NCBI GenBank assembly: GCA_030374805.1
Contig: JARGSG010000012.1
Location: forward strand, 496,001 to 560,000
Length of the DNA stretch: 64,000 nt
Source of the DNA: Gracilaria gracilis
Taxonomy: Eukaryota > Rhodophyta > Florideophyceae > Gracilariales > Gracilariaceae
Reading direction: 5' to 3'
Both the position numbers and the translations under genes were made by a program. Under the pieces are notes generated by a model. The model had not been told where the DNA came from, did not search any database, and saw nothing but the letters and a program-made list of their open reading frames with translations. This document shows positions 47,228 to 57,414 of the stretch, in pieces. Within the stretch, counting starts at the first letter, position 1; each line of letters opens with the position of its first letter.

Positions 47228-47752
47228 ATGCATCGAGTGGTGCCACCTGGTACAATCGAGCGGTACTTCACCCTACACTACGCTCCTGGTCTCGCGCGTT
47301 TGCTGGCCCCGAGGACAAAGCCGCCCTCTCGCGGAGAAGATGTCTGTATAGCGCGCCACCACAACGGTATCTGTGTTCTCTGTTTATCTCCACGACACCC
47401 TATTGTTGCCCAACGAAAAGCAGTTCAAGCCGTCGATTATCGCGTGGAAATGCGTCAAGTCAAGGGCAAGCGGAAAAAGGGTGGCATCGTCGTGGAGGAA
47501 AAGACTCGATTGTGTACTATTACGTGTGATGCTGGCGAAAGATATGCCGTTCAATGCGCAATCAAAGGTACTCTGCTAGAGTATAACGACGCCTTGGCAA
47601 AAGATACGTCTTTGATGAATAAAGCGCCGCTCACCGAAGGTTATTTGGGCATAATACTTCCTTGGTCATCTCAGATCAAGACTGCTGTCGATGCATTGAT
47701 GTCTCTGGAAGATTACGAAAACATTGAGGATTCGGACGAACCGTGGAAATGA
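47228..47752 (+). CDS. Abitram (FAM206/Simiate) family protein
   Basis: A 174-residue member of the GcvH-like FAM206 family; the mouse protein is nuclear, binds actin and has been linked to transcription. Diagnostic segments are PPGTIERYFTLHYAP, EDVCIARHHNGICVLCLSPRHPI (read as two blocks), VKGKRKKGG, TRLCTITCDAGERYAVQ, IKGTLLEYNDALAKD and PLTEGYLGIILP, in the order seen in animal and plant homologues. The basic GKRKKGG loop and the acidic end (ENIEDSDEPWK) are also typical. Single exon; the ATG at 47228 is the first in frame. Its role in an alga is unknown. Confidence 0.85.
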   Translation: MHRVVPPGTIERYFTLHYAPGLARLLAPRTKPPSRGEDVCIARHHNGICVLCLSPRHPIVAQRKAVQAVDYRVEMRQVKGKRKKGGIVVEEKTRLCTITCDAGERYAVQCAIKGTLLEYNDALAKDTSLMNKAPLTEGYLGIILPWSSQIKTAVDALMSLEDYENIEDSDEPWK

Positions 47753-47925
47753 TTGGCGCCGTACAAACATTGTTTTGTATGACCTACTTGTTTTTGTTCT
47801 ACCTGATATCAGGATTTCGTCATATCGTTCCCAACCTGATACACCATGAAACAAAATTATAATAAGCTATAGCTTGAAACTACTATTATGTATCCCACAA
47901 CGGCAATGAGAGAGAAGCAGCGTAA

Positions 47926-49359
47926 CTACTGCAGGGTGGCAAAAGTTTGCTCCAGCTTGCCGGAAGATACGTACTCTCTGGCATAAGTTCTCGTTACTTG
48001 GTCGAAATGTACAATTTCATCAAGTGTGGGCGCTTGAATGAAATGTTCATTGTGCATTTCCATCATGGCTTGATTAATTCTCGGAATGTCAAGGAAGTGA
48101 ATCTTTTCTTCCCGGAACATTTCCACAGCGGCTTCATTAGCGGCATTCAAAACACAGGTCATAGTACCTGCTTTCCGCCCGGCGACATACGCCAAATCCA
48201 TGTTTGGATATTTCTCTCTGTCTACTTCCTGGAAGGTTAAGGAACCGACTTGAACGAGGTCCAGTGGTTTGAACGACGGCATTGCGATTCGGTGCGGCCA
48301 TGAAATAGCGTACAAGAGCGGTAAACGCATATCCGGCCAGCCTAGCTGTGCTAGAACAGACGAATCTTCAAACTCCACGAGGGAATGAATGATTGACTGC
48401 TTGTGAATGACAGCGTCGATGTGCTCATAGTCTGCTCCAAAGAGATAATGTGCCTCGATAACCTCAGCAGCCTTGTTGTACAAACTTGCGGAGTCAATAG
48501 TAATCTTGGCGCCCATGCTCCAGTTGGGATGCTTCAAAGCGTCAGCAAGTGTAACCTTGTGCAGATCCGCAGCCTTCCAATCGCGGAAAGCTCCACCGGA
48601 CGCAGTTAATATGATGCGGCGGAGAGCTTTCGAAGGCGCGCCTTGCAGACATTGAAAAATGGCCGAATGTTCAGAATCCGCGGCGGTCATGCTTATGCCG
48701 TACTCCTTGACGAGGGGAACAACAACTGGTCCGCCGGCAATGAGAGTTTCTTTATTTGCCAGTGCTATGTCCTTCCCAGCGCGAATGGCAGCAACGGTCG
48801 GCAACAATCCCGCACAGCCCACAATGCCAGTGACAACGACTTGAGCATCGGTGTCGGCGGCAGCCTGCACAACGCCATCCTTTCCAGCAGCCACTTTGAC
48901 AGCAGAGCAACCCGCTTCGTTCAACTTCTGACGCAACTCTGCAGCTCGTGTCTCATCCAAAATACACACCATATCTGGGGAAAACTCACGCGCTTGTTCT
49001 ACGAGAAGATCAACATTGGAGCCTGCTGACAGTGAAGCGACGGAGAAGAACTGAGGCGCTTCTCGAACGAGGTCGAGTGTTTGTGTGCCGATGGAGCCGG
49101 TGGAGCCGAGCACCGAGATGCGACGGGAAAAGGAGTTGCCTTCTTCGGTTGCGCGGCGTACGGCCTCTCGAAGCGCATTGTCGGTGCCGACGGGGGCGGC
49201 TCCTTGTTGTAGGGCGGCTGTGACTTGAAGTAGTTGGCAGTGTCGGCGTGCGGTGGGTTTGTGGCGATGGTTAGTGACATGGTGTGTCCGTGAGATGAAC
49301 GAGCTCCGAGGTGCGAGGGGAAACAGTGCAGATGACGGTAGTTGAATAAACGCCGGCAT
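47926..49359 (-). CDS. 1-deoxy-D-xylulose-5-phosphate reductoisomerase (plastid)
   Basis: Converts DXP to 2-C-methyl-erythritol-4-phosphate with NADPH, the committed step of the plastid MEP isoprenoid pathway. Residues 1-75 form a transit peptide (Ser/Arg/His-rich, no acidic residues). NADPH site: [18 protein letters not shown] (about 83-100). Active-site segments: [36 protein letters not shown] and [20 protein letters not shown], with the metal ligands Asp and Glu. C-terminal helical domain: [13 protein letters not shown]. The total of 477 residues matches plant DXR with its transit peptide. The ATG at 49359 is the first in frame. Tail-to-tail with Abitram, head-to-head with the LETM1-like gene. 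Confidence 0.96.
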   Translation of the reverse strand: MPAFIQLPSSALFPLAPRSSFISRTHHVTNHRHKPTARRHCQLLQVTAALQQGAAPVGTDNALREAVRRATEEGNSFSRRISVLGSTGSIGTQTLDLVREAPQFFSVASLSAGSNVDLLVEQAREFSPDMVCILDETRAAELRQKLNEAGCSAVKVAAGKDGVVQAAADTDAQVVVTGIVGCAGLLPTVAAIRAGKDIALANKETLIAGGPVVVPLVKEYGISMTAADSEHSAIFQCLQGAPSKALRRIILTASGGAFRDWKAADLHKVTLADALKHPNWSMGAKITIDSASLYNKAAEVIEAHYLFGADYEHIDAVIHKQSIIHSLVEFEDSSVLAQLGWPDMRLPLLYAISWPHRIAMPSFKPLDLVQVGSLTFQEVDREKYPNMDLAYVAGRKAGTMTCVLNAANEAAVEMFREEKIHFLDIPRINQAMMEMHNEHFIQAPTLDEIVHFDQVTRTYAREYVSSGKLEQTFATLQ

Positions 49360-50021
49360 CGTTAAGAATTAAAGGCTTGAAGGCGAAGCTGTATCGTGAA
49401 TGTGGCAAAGCAGTGAACCACGATCGAGTAATGCTGCAAAGCGTCTTCAAGGCGATCGTGCATACGCTCGATGTACCGTTGTACCGAAAGTATCACAATG
49501 GCGACGAGATACGAATGTCGCCGCCGAATGGGAGCCGTGGCAGCATCGTCTTGGAGCAGGTTATCGAAGCGGCGTGCTGTGCGCGAGGTGCTCCCGCAGC
49601 ATCGGCGCCGCCAAGTGGCCCAACGGCAAGGCGCCGCATCGCAACGCTTCTGTTGCCAAAAGCTGCAAAATCGGATCTTTTTTCAAGGGCCAACGACCAG
49701 CTCTCACATGCGCGCGCCAGCCGCACATCCAAAACGCTCACGGCCACGGGCGAATGCGCGCCAACGCGTCACATCATGTCGTCGACGCGCGCGCCACATT
49801 TCGGTTGCTCGCTGTTGGACACGATGCCCGAGTCACATCTCCCGACCCCGCGCCACCGATGATCACTTGAGCGCGCCGCGTACCTTCGCGTCTACTTTCG
49901 CCGTCTGCTTTCGCTGCCCCGCTTGCAGCTTTTTCATGACGCCATTCTTCCTCTCTCTCGTTGCGTCTGTTTCGTTGTGGATGCCGTTGCCATTTCACCA
50001 GATCCACATCATTCGCGTACA
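49360..50021. other. divergent intergenic region, DXR / LETM1-like
   Basis: About 660 bp between divergent ATGs, GC-rich and densely filled with overlapping frames on both strands that resemble nothing known. It presumably holds both promoters, one of them for the light- or plastid-linked DXR gene. Confidence 0.45.
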
Positions 50022-52154
50022 ATGACCTCCGCTGCTGTAAACGAGAGCCAATTTGCGATGCGCAGCTCGCTTCGTCGTCCTCGTTCCACTTTTGTACCGC
50101 TGCTCGCTCCTCCGTACAGAGGCACATTTGGCGCCACCTGTCGGATTTCCCCGCGTCGTCGAACCATTCGCCGTCTCCACAGCTGCGCCCAGGCTCCGCA
50201 ACCGCCCCAGCCTGGACGTTCCACGCAACCATCTCAAGTCGTTCAGCCCACCGCCCCTACTCCCCCTGTTGACAACAGAGAACAACAACGCGATTTCAGC
50301 CAAGTTAGCAGCCATGTACGCTCACTCAATACGCGATTGATTGTTCGTTTGGCGGAGGCTAATATACGTCTCGTCCTAAATCTTCTTGAGTCCCCTGATC
50401 TTGACATGGACAGGGTTTCAGACATGTCGGAAGCTCAGGCTACAGCGCATAGAGTGCGAAAGGATTTGCGCACAATCCGGCGGATAGCTGTGGAAGCTCC
50501 GATTGAACGTGATGCTGCCACGCTTATCGCCAAGCTAGAACAGGTTCTCGACGATGTGGATGTCGCTCTTGAGCAAAGCCAATCCCAGCGACGCGCATAC
50601 GATGTGGATGCTGTTACCTCTGAGGACATTCTTGATGCTTCTATTCGTCCAGAGGAAGATACTCAATCCATGGCAGATGTTGACATCGACACTGAAAGCA
50701 AAAGCGAAGAAAAGGAAGACATTATGCGCGCTGTGCAGCGAACAGTTTTGGAAAGTGGACAGTCCCTCAAGCGGCGTGCGAGCACAGTTGGACAGAATGT
50801 TCAAGACGCTCTTACAAATTTTGTTCGCGACGATGGAACGGTTGACGTTCCGGCATTGCGGTTATTTCTTTCAAGTTGGTTGGACAACGCAGGTATGACA
50901 TGGAAGCGGTTAAACGGTTTTGTATCCGATTCGCAATCTGAACAAACACTAGAGAGCTCCCTCCTACCCCCCGTAGCGGTCTTGGATGTGAGAGACGAGG
51001 AGAAGGAGTATCACTTGCGGGAACAAATCGGAGATCTTGAGAAACAGCTCTTCAATAGTAGCAAAGAACGCGAAGCAGTTTTGCGCCGCGAAGACCAGCT
51101 TGGTAAACTTATTCGGGCGAAGGAGATTCGTGAAATGGATGATTTTGTCAGCTCGCTTCGTCGAACTCTCGCGGTGCGAGTATTGCAACTTGAGATGGAG
51201 AAGATATTTATTAGTATGGCAGAAGAGATTGACAACTGCGACCGCGAGACAATGAACGAACAGCGTATGATGGTTGTGGAATTTACGGAGCTGGACGATC
51301 GTCTTGCCACTTTGGAATTGTTCGTGGAACAACAAGAACCCCTTTTAATCGAAGATGGTATTGTTGGGGAGTTGGCCGGAGACGTCCAATACCTGAAGAC
51401 CCGACTTGGGCTCGACGAGCCGTTGTATAGTTCATCAACCTTGAGCTGGCCTCAAGTGCGCCAGTTCATCGCTTCATCTTCAAAGAAGACGCGAGCTGGA
51501 ATAGAATTCTATTATCGAGGGGTGCGACTATTTATTGGCGACTTGCGATTTGCTCTACGTCTGGTTCGAAGAGCAGTGACGGGGTATACCCCAACTCCGC
51601 GAGAGATTCGCACTATACGGAGGACTATGAAGGATCTTCTGACCCTTATCCCGTTCACGATTGTTTTGATTGCTCCTCTGACACCAGTAGGGCATGTTCT
51701 AATTTTCTCTCTCCTTCAACGATATTGGCCTGAATTCTTCCCATCAACTTTCAGTGAGAGGCGACAGGCTTTAATGCGTAAGTATGAGAACTATGAGAAG
51801 TCCCTTCGAGACGAGAACGGAGTGAACGAGGACTCTGAGAAAGCTGCAGATTCAGCAGAGTCAAAAGGCCCTCTTGCAACCCTTCTGAAAATGCTTCTGT
51901 TCGGAATGTTCGTAGGAGATTCAAACAAAGTTGGAAAGAAGGATGCAAATGCCCAGGCGGTAAATGATGTGAAACCAAAGCAGGAAGGAGGTATAGATTT
52001 GGATTCTAACTTGAATGTGCAAGAGTCAGTCATGAAAAATGGTCGTCCTCATGTTTCCCTCAGTGATTTGTCGAAAGCTGCCCCAGATAACAACCGAATA
52101 GCTGAGAAGGATAGAGTCTCAATCGCCCTGGATGAACTCCATCTTGCAGACTAA
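50022..52154 (+). CDS. LETM1-like membrane protein, probably plastid
   Basis: From ATG 50022 the product has 710 residues; the frame is open further up but lacks an ATG. Residues 1-60 are Arg/Ser/Pro-rich (transit-like). Long helical, partly coiled-coil stretches follow (about 85-440, for example LREQIGDLEKQLFNSSKER). The family region lies at about 525-590: REIRTIRRTMKDLLTLIPFT, then a transmembrane helix FTIVLIAPLTPVGHVLIF and RYWPEFFPSTFSERRQ. This helix plus the Pro-rich LPPxFP-like end is the LETM1 signature, though the ribosome-binding domain after it is not evident. Plants have plastid LETM1-like proteins thought to act in ion or pH homeostasis; this is the likely relative. The C-terminus is acidic and disordered. 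Confidence 0.75.
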   Translation: MTSAAVNESQFAMRSSLRRPRSTFVPLLAPPYRGTFGATCRISPRRRTIRRLHSCAQAPQPPQPGRSTQPSQVVQPTAPTPPVDNREQQRDFSQVSSHVRSLNTRLIVRLAEANIRLVLNLLESPDLDMDRVSDMSEAQATAHRVRKDLRTIRRIAVEAPIERDAATLIAKLEQVLDDVDVALEQSQSQRRAYDVDAVTSEDILDASIRPEEDTQSMADVDIDTESKSEEKEDIMRAVQRTVLESGQSLKRRASTVGQNVQDALTNFVRDDGTVDVPALRLFLSSWLDNAGMTWKRLNGFVSDSQSEQTLESSLLPPVAVLDVRDEEKEYHLREQIGDLEKQLFNSSKEREAVLRREDQLGKLIRAKEIREMDDFVSSLRRTLAVRVLQLEMEKIFISMAEEIDNCDRETMNEQRMMVVEFTELDDRLATLELFVEQQEPLLIEDGIVGELAGDVQYLKTRLGLDEPLYSSSTLSWPQVRQFIASSSKKTRAGIEFYYRGVRLFIGDLRFALRLVRRAVTGYTPTPREIRTIRRTMKDLLTLIPFTIVLIAPLTPVGHVLIFSLLQRYWPEFFPSTFSERRQALMRKYENYEKSLRDENGVNEDSEKAADSAESKGPLATLLKMLLFGMFVGDSNKVGKKDANAQAVNDVKPKQEGGIDLDSNLNVQESVMKNGRPHVSLSDLSKAAPDNNRIAEKDRVSIALDELHLAD

Positions 52155-52810
52155 TGACCTTGGTAACTGCATGCTAAATAGACGGTTAAGGAGTCATAAA
52201 CACTAAGGGCGTTCATGATCGGCTTCGCAACTAATACTAGTAGTACCCATACACTGTTTTATTGTACATTGCGACGAAGGTTGATTGTTACATGCTTACC
52301 GGGTTTGACTTAGATCAAAGAGTCTTGTATCGACGATTGGAACTTAATTTTGTTGATCTACTGTATCGCTGTTCCGTAGTGCAAGCGAAGCCCCTTGCCG
52401 TGGCGTGCCTCTCTGCCGACGATCTCCAGTACACACTAGAGATTGGATTAAGAGAGATGTGGCGAAGAAGGCGAAAGTCGTCGATAGCGAACCGCTTCCG
52501 AAGTTGAAAACAACTTGAGGTTATGGGACTTTTTTGTTGTTGCCAAGCGAGTGTAGCACGGCTACTAATTTGTAGTTTGGTGGCTACGATATAGAGGTGC
52601 TATAGGCGTTTGGGGCTTTAGCAAACCTCCGCGTACGAGTAATTGATGTACGCGTTTCATAGACGAGAGAGAGAGGGAGGGGGGGAAGATATCAATCATC
52701 TTATAAGAACGATAAGGAGAAGGAGAAAAAAGAAGGCAACATCCCAAGTTCCAATTTCTCTGAGCTAGACAAGACTTCACTCGCTAACAATCGAAGTGGA
52801 TCAACCAGAC
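52155..52810. other. convergent intergenic region
   Basis: About 650 bp between two stops. A short GA-rich run lies at 52661-52690. No gene recognised; an 81-codon plus frame at 52262-52507 has no support. Confidence 0.5.
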
Positions 52811-53656
52811 TTACGCATGATACGATGCTACTCCCCCAGCACACCCAAATTCCTTGATAGCTCCGGCTTCAAGCAGCGTCTGCCTCGTTTTCTCAAGCAT
52901 GTCGCTGTTCACCTTTCGCTCTCCGCTGTCCGCATAATTCACCCCTGCCATCCAAGCCAATGCGTCGTCTCTCGACATTCCGTGCCGCTGCGATATCCCG
53001 TCAGCGTTCTGGTGCTCATTAATAAATTTCGTCCCTGCTTCAACAAAGGCATCCGTCATGCGGTGGACCTCCTCAAGTCTCTCACAGTCTTCACGAACTA
53101 CCACTGTGAAACAACTCCAAGGAGTTGGGATACCGCCGATAATCTTCACTATGCCCTTGTCTACGTATGGCTTAGTTGTATAATGCTCCCACAAAAAAGC
53201 ATCGATTCCCCCTTCTTCCAACGAAGCTCGTAGACCTGCAAAATTCCCACATATCTTAAACCTAGGCTCTTGCGTCCAGTTTTGCTCCTTCGCAAGAGTA
53301 TAGACCATTACATGGCTGCCGCTGTTCATCCGTGATATACCCCATGTAGCCTCCGAAAGGTCTTTCACAGAAGCAACTTTGTTGGGGTTAACGATCACTG
53401 CCCAGGTGAGAGGGCTCTTGACAAGTGGTGCTGCTATACGCACAGGGTACTTCTTTTCAATGGCCGCAACAATGCAGTCTGTTAATGCAAAAGCTGCGTC
53501 TAGTTCTCCGTTTACCACACCTTTGATCATAGACCCACTCCCACCGGGACATGATACGAAACTAGGGCTGACGGTGAATCCATGAGAGCCAAAATCAGCA
53601 AACGAAAAGGGGTCGTTAAAAGCTTCTGGAACTCCCCCTACTTTTAAAGCGTTCAT
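52811..53656 (-). CDS. periplasmic-binding-like protein, Ca3427 type
   Basis: A 281-residue protein with the type-2 periplasmic substrate-binding fold used by bacterial ABC importers (NMT1/TauA-like), here as a stand-alone eukaryotic protein. Visible features: an N-terminal lobe with FVSCPGGSGSMIKGVVNGELDAAFAL (a typical ligand-loop/helix, cited as SGSMIKGVVNGELDAAFAL), VKSPLTWAVIVNP, WGISRMNSGSHVMVYTLA, and FAGLRASLEEGGIDAFLWEH in the second lobe. This order is that of the uncharacterised family named after Candida albicans Ca3427. There is no signal peptide or lipobox, and no membrane component is encoded nearby, so it does not look like part of a transporter. Ligand and role are unknown. 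Bacterial ancestry followed by transfer is a plausible inference. The ATG at 53656 starts the frame. Confidence 0.75.
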   Translation of the reverse strand: MNALKVGGVPEAFNDPFSFADFGSHGFTVSPSFVSCPGGSGSMIKGVVNGELDAAFALTDCIVAAIEKKYPVRIAAPLVKSPLTWAVIVNPNKVASVKDLSEATWGISRMNSGSHVMVYTLAKEQNWTQEPRFKICGNFAGLRASLEEGGIDAFLWEHYTTKPYVDKGIVKIIGGIPTPWSCFTVVVREDCERLEEVHRMTDAFVEAGTKFINEHQNADGISQRHGMSRDDALAWMAGVNYADSGERKVNSDMLEKTRQTLLEAGAIKEFGCAGGVASYHA

Positions 53657-54221
53657 TAGTCAAAGAGCCCTGGATAGACAAATCCCAAACTTGGTCGACG
53701 AATGCTACACCAATTGTACGATAGAGATACTGTACGTCTGTTTATTTTCTGTGTGGCGCGAAGGAACGAACTTCGTCTATCTATATCAGAGACGAGAGTC
53801 ACTCTCCATGTCTCAGAGAGTGGCTGCGGATTGTATTCCAGATGCAATCAGGGAAATGAGCTCGTGCTGATCAGGTAAACAAGTTCTCAAAAAAAAAAGT
53901 GCAAAACACGAGACTGACGACTGCATTGGAGAGAGGTGAGCTCCCTCAAGAGCGGCATCATGCGCCGCTTTTTGTCAGGGATGCAAACTTCAGGAGTCTC
54001 AACTGGTCCTCATCCCAATGGACGGGCTCGGGAATGGATTGGGCTGTTCTTAAAGGACGAAATTTTAGTTAGATGTTTGTAATGTTTCTGGGGTTGTATA
54101 CTTTTGCACAAGCTCAAGGTCGTTTAGACCTTCCGGAAGAATTGTTAAGCGGCCAAAAACCCAGTGGCTTCGGACACCATGGGCATCCGCAAGAAAGCGA
54201 AGTGGGCAAAACGAAGACGCA
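53657..54221. other. intergenic region
   Basis: About 560 bp between two minus-strand genes, holding the Ca3427-type gene's promoter and the OTU gene's 3' end. No gene or repeat recognised beyond an A9 run near 53890. Confidence 0.5.
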
Positions 54222-54797
54222 TCACCTTGGGAGAAGTGCGTCGTAATGGTTACCGTTCATGTACAAGACGCGAATAATCTTGCGGGCTGAGAATCTTCCC
54301 TTGGAATAGTTCTCGCCATATGTGACAATATTACGCAACTGCCCCTGAGTGGTGCGCAAGTACACCATGATGGGTCTCTTGAGCGCGTCCGCCAAGGCAA
54401 GCATCTCCGGTTCACCCGCATAGAACCTGGGGTTCCTCATGCTAGCGCAATAGGAGCTATGGCTGCCTTCGATGATATGTTTTGCGCGGAACTCCTTCTT
54501 GCGCTCGACGCAAATCTCGCGCCATGCTATATCGCGTAATGCATCGGCGTCTGCTCGTTCCAAATTCTCCGAGAGGCGGCGACCATCGCTGCTCGCAAGG
54601 TTCTTCGCAATGGCACGGTAAAGACAGCGGCCGTCACCTCGCACCGGAACCACGCGCAGCGGCGGCGTTACAGTGGCGAACGGAATAGCGGTGGCGTACC
54701 ATATGAGGCGACGAGTGGTCTTTCGAAAGGTGGATGCAAGCGGCGCAGAAGGGACCGGCGTGAAGACCGGGGTTCGACGGTGCGAGTTGATATTCAT
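54222..54797 (-). CDS. OTU-domain cysteine protease
   Basis: A putative deubiquitinase of 191 residues. The OTU catalytic cysteine lies in VPVRGDGRCLYRAIAKNL (Asp and Cys of the DGxC box, about residues 53-57); the conserved middle block is EGSHSSYCASMRNPRFYAGEPEMLALADAL (cited as FYAGEPEMLALADAL), and the catalytic histidine is in NGNHYDALLP near the end. The ATG at 54797 is the first in frame; the upstream open part starts from GTG only. The first ~45 residues are basic and Pro/Thr-rich, possibly an organelle signal, which would be unusual for a deubiquitinase. The substrate is unknown. A long pyrimidine-rich stretch upstream on this strand may be leader. Confidence 0.85.
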   Translation of the reverse strand: MNINSHRRTPVFTPVPSAPLASTFRKTTRRLIWYATAIPFATVTPPLRVVPVRGDGRCLYRAIAKNLASSDGRRLSENLERADADALRDIAWREICVERKKEFRAKHIIEGSHSSYCASMRNPRFYAGEPEMLALADALKRPIMVYLRTTQGQLRNIVTYGENYSKGRFSARKIIRVLYMNGNHYDALLPR

Positions 54798-55320
54798 TGG
54801 CAGGATTGCTGCGTTGCACAAGAGTTGAGGGGAAGGAAAGCACAAGTGTGAGCTCACAAGTTACCCAAAAGCGATGGCGGTGAAGAACAGTTGCTGCTGA
54901 CAGCTGTTTTCCGCACTGTGAAGCAACTGTGAAACCGTTTCCGATACGTGGAAAGTGCAGGCTGAGTAACCGACAAGTGATTGTCGATATCGGCGAGAGA
55001 GGGTTGCAGTGGCGTGAAAGCTGGCGGTGAAATCAAACGGAGGATGTGCGCAGTACCCCGAAAGTAGCTCACTGATTGTTAACAGGCGTGGAAGAGCTAA
55101 TACCGCTGGCTGGCTGCAGCGATTGGCCGGAAAGTAGGTTGGCGTGTAGAGACCAGTGGTGTGACTGAAGCTGGCGGCGTGAACACGAGGCCAAACACAG
55201 ACGATAAGCTACGCAAGCAAGGGCGACGACGCAGCAGGAAGCAGAGCTTCTGACGTGGGGGGAGGGGAAATGGGCGTGGAGAACGATCGCAGTGGCGCGA
55301 AGAGGTGTGCGGAAAGGATG

Positions 55321-55357
55321 GCGACAGCGACAGCGACAGCAACAGCGACAGCGACAG
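55321..55357 (+). repeat. GCGACA hexanucleotide repeat
   Basis: Six imperfect copies of GCGACA (one reads GCAACA). Read on the minus strand it would encode alternating Val-Ala or Arg-Cys. Simple repeat in the long region upstream of the OTU gene. Confidence 0.9.
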
Positions 55358-55997
55358 AAGACTGGCGGAGCACGAAGTGCAACGCACTGGCGATGAAGCT
55401 CGAGGCGGAGGTGTGTGGTGCGTGTCGGCAATAGACGGTAGCAGTCGGCAGCGTAGAGCGCGAGAGAAAAATCTCAAGACGAATCTTGCAGACGGCACTG
55501 GCGGCGGGAAGCGGGCGCGAATCGACCACCAAGCAGCGCACACACTGCGAACTACGGCAATGGCGTGGCCGTGGGCGGCCGATGGACGGCTGTTATCGGC
55601 TGCTGCGCTTTATATATCCGCACGCGCGCAGCTTTGGGTAAAGTTACTATTGCATTGAAAATTCATGTGATTCGCGTCCGTGCGTTGGCCGCACCTGTGG
55701 ACACGTGCGCTCCTCGCCGCTGCTTTTATAGCATTCAATGACAATTGCTCGCCCTCTGCCGCTGCACTCCACATGTCCAATTGCACCCAGCTGGACCCAG
55801 CTCCACGGGCTTAAATTGTGGTCTTGAGGTTCACTTGCGAATTGGGCTCAAGTCGTGCGATCGTTCGCGCCAGTCTGCTTCCGCGTTGGAGCACCATTGA
55901 AACCTAAAGCTGTGTTGCCCTTGATTTCGCAGCAACAGCTGTCAGACATGTCCTTCCTACCGCTTTTGGGCGCGCACAGATACCTTGGTGACTCACT

Positions 55998-57244
55998 TTA
56001 GAGAGATTGTGTAATGCTAGCTAGTGATCCCTTCAACTTGATCAAACAATAGCTGCACATGTGCGTTCTTCGTCTCTTGAGCTGATTTTTGATTGAACTT
56101 GTATTCTCCCATCCCTCTTGAATTGTACAGCACACAAATTCAGTACATGTACCGTTGGTAGATAGTGTAGAGCTAGTGGAAACGTTCATGAAAAAATGAT
56201 TCCATGCCACCGTGGGACCAACATCAACTACGACGCTGACCTTTTCTCCCTTCGATATTGTCCCCGCTTCAAACCTCGACACGTAAAATGTTCCAGGCCG
56301 CCTAAGTTGTTGCCCTTTTAAACGAAACAAAACTTCATCTCAAACTTCACTTCAGTTGCGTAAGGGCCAAAACATTCTGCACCCATTGTGACATCATTTC
56401 TCTAAAACATTACTTGCGTCGCTTTTTGCTTGTGATGGTAGTACCTTCGATGGTTGTTGGTCCCACCGAGCAGCGTTGGGAAAAGGGCAGCGCACTTACA
56501 CATGTTCTACGTCGTTGTTCACAATGTGTAATGTTAATGTCAGTATGTTCCATATGAACATGCTCGTAAAGGTTATGGCGGTGTACAATTGCGCCAGTAT
56601 TAATTTGGCATTTCCTGCCGCTTTGTCGTACAGATTGTGGTTGCTCCTGTGTGAGCCGCTAGACTGCTAGCTTTCTCGAGAGTAGTGCTTGAACGTCCAG
56701 TATGGCCATTGCAAGTTTGATTGCCGTTTCCATTAGTATTGCGACGCCCGAGTTTGCGAGCTTGTCTATCCTTTCGATTGCTGCGATCACACAATGACTG
56801 CACCCAAGAGAAGTGGATGTGACGTTTATTAATAAAATCGATTTCATGCGTATTAAGCTCCCATTCCGATACATTTGGCAAACTGGAACGGTTGCAGAGC
56901 AAATCTTCATACACCATGCTCACCAATACCGCCCCGTACTCCTGGAACTCCTAAGGGTTATCATCTTTTATATGTCCATAAGTTGTCCTGAAATTTGTTG
57001 AGTGGCTGCTCACCGGAACCGTCACCAAAGTTTGGGTTGTTAGAAGCGCATTTTTGTTCTTCATTGGTTTCTCACGTTTCCTCGTATACGTTAATGTAGT
57101 TGTACGAGGGCAATTGTAATGCACGGAACAGCTACTTGGTGAGAGAGAGAAGGAGGCGGCAAACAGCGGTGTTGTTTGAAGAACAGTGCAAAGCGGTGTC
57201 ACTGTGACGGGCCAAAATGCGATGCGCGACAGCCAGGCGAACAA
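55998..57244 (-). CDS. possible multi-exon gene, unidentified
   Basis: Three minus-strand open stretches follow one another: about 56951-57244 (ATG-like start with a hydrophobic, signal-like N-terminus MFAWLSRIAFWPVTVTPLCT), 56600-56940 (including WELNTHEIDFINKRHIHFSW and a basic, Asn-rich part) and 55998-56330 (FEAGTISKGEKVSVVVDVGP, a beta-rich stretch). GT/AG candidates exist, for example donor TTCCG|GTGAGC and acceptor CCCTTAG at the first gap, but I cannot fix a single gene model and recognise no domain. It may be an intron-containing gene or chance. Confidence 0.25.
56150..56160 (+). promoter_or_regulatory. TACCGTTGGTA motif in the gene-poor region
   Basis: Exact copy of the recurrent motif, here within an open minus-strand stretch and followed by GATAG. 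No clear target gene is adjacent on the plus strand. Confidence 0.3.
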
Positions 57245-57414
57245 CGAATAAGTTTACTGTGCCCTACAGCGTTTCATCATACGAATAATATGTTTAAGAG
57301 CACGGCGCGCGCATCGACGTGAGCGCTGCTCTCCCGCGCCGTGGATTGCTGCCGCATCGCCCAATTGGCGCGCAAACGATAAGTTACAACGCAACGCGCG
57401 CCACCACAGCCGCT

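Larger units (their letters stand above)
54798..57414. other. 2.6-kb gene-poor region, partly GC-rich
   Basis: Contains a TATATAAA-like box on the minus strand at about 55609-55617, followed toward the OTU gene by roughly 800 bp of pyrimidine-rich, GC-rich DNA that could be a long leader or leader intron; a GCGACA repeat at 55321-55357; a TACCGTTGGTA motif at 56150-56160; and several minus-strand open stretches (55998-57244) listed as an uncertain gene. No family is recognised. Confidence 0.4.

Noticed and set aside
49377..50025. Several plus-strand frames between DXR and the LETM1-like gene
   Set aside because: They overlap each other in different frames within a GC-rich divergent promoter region; products are Arg/Ala/Pro-rich without recognisable features.
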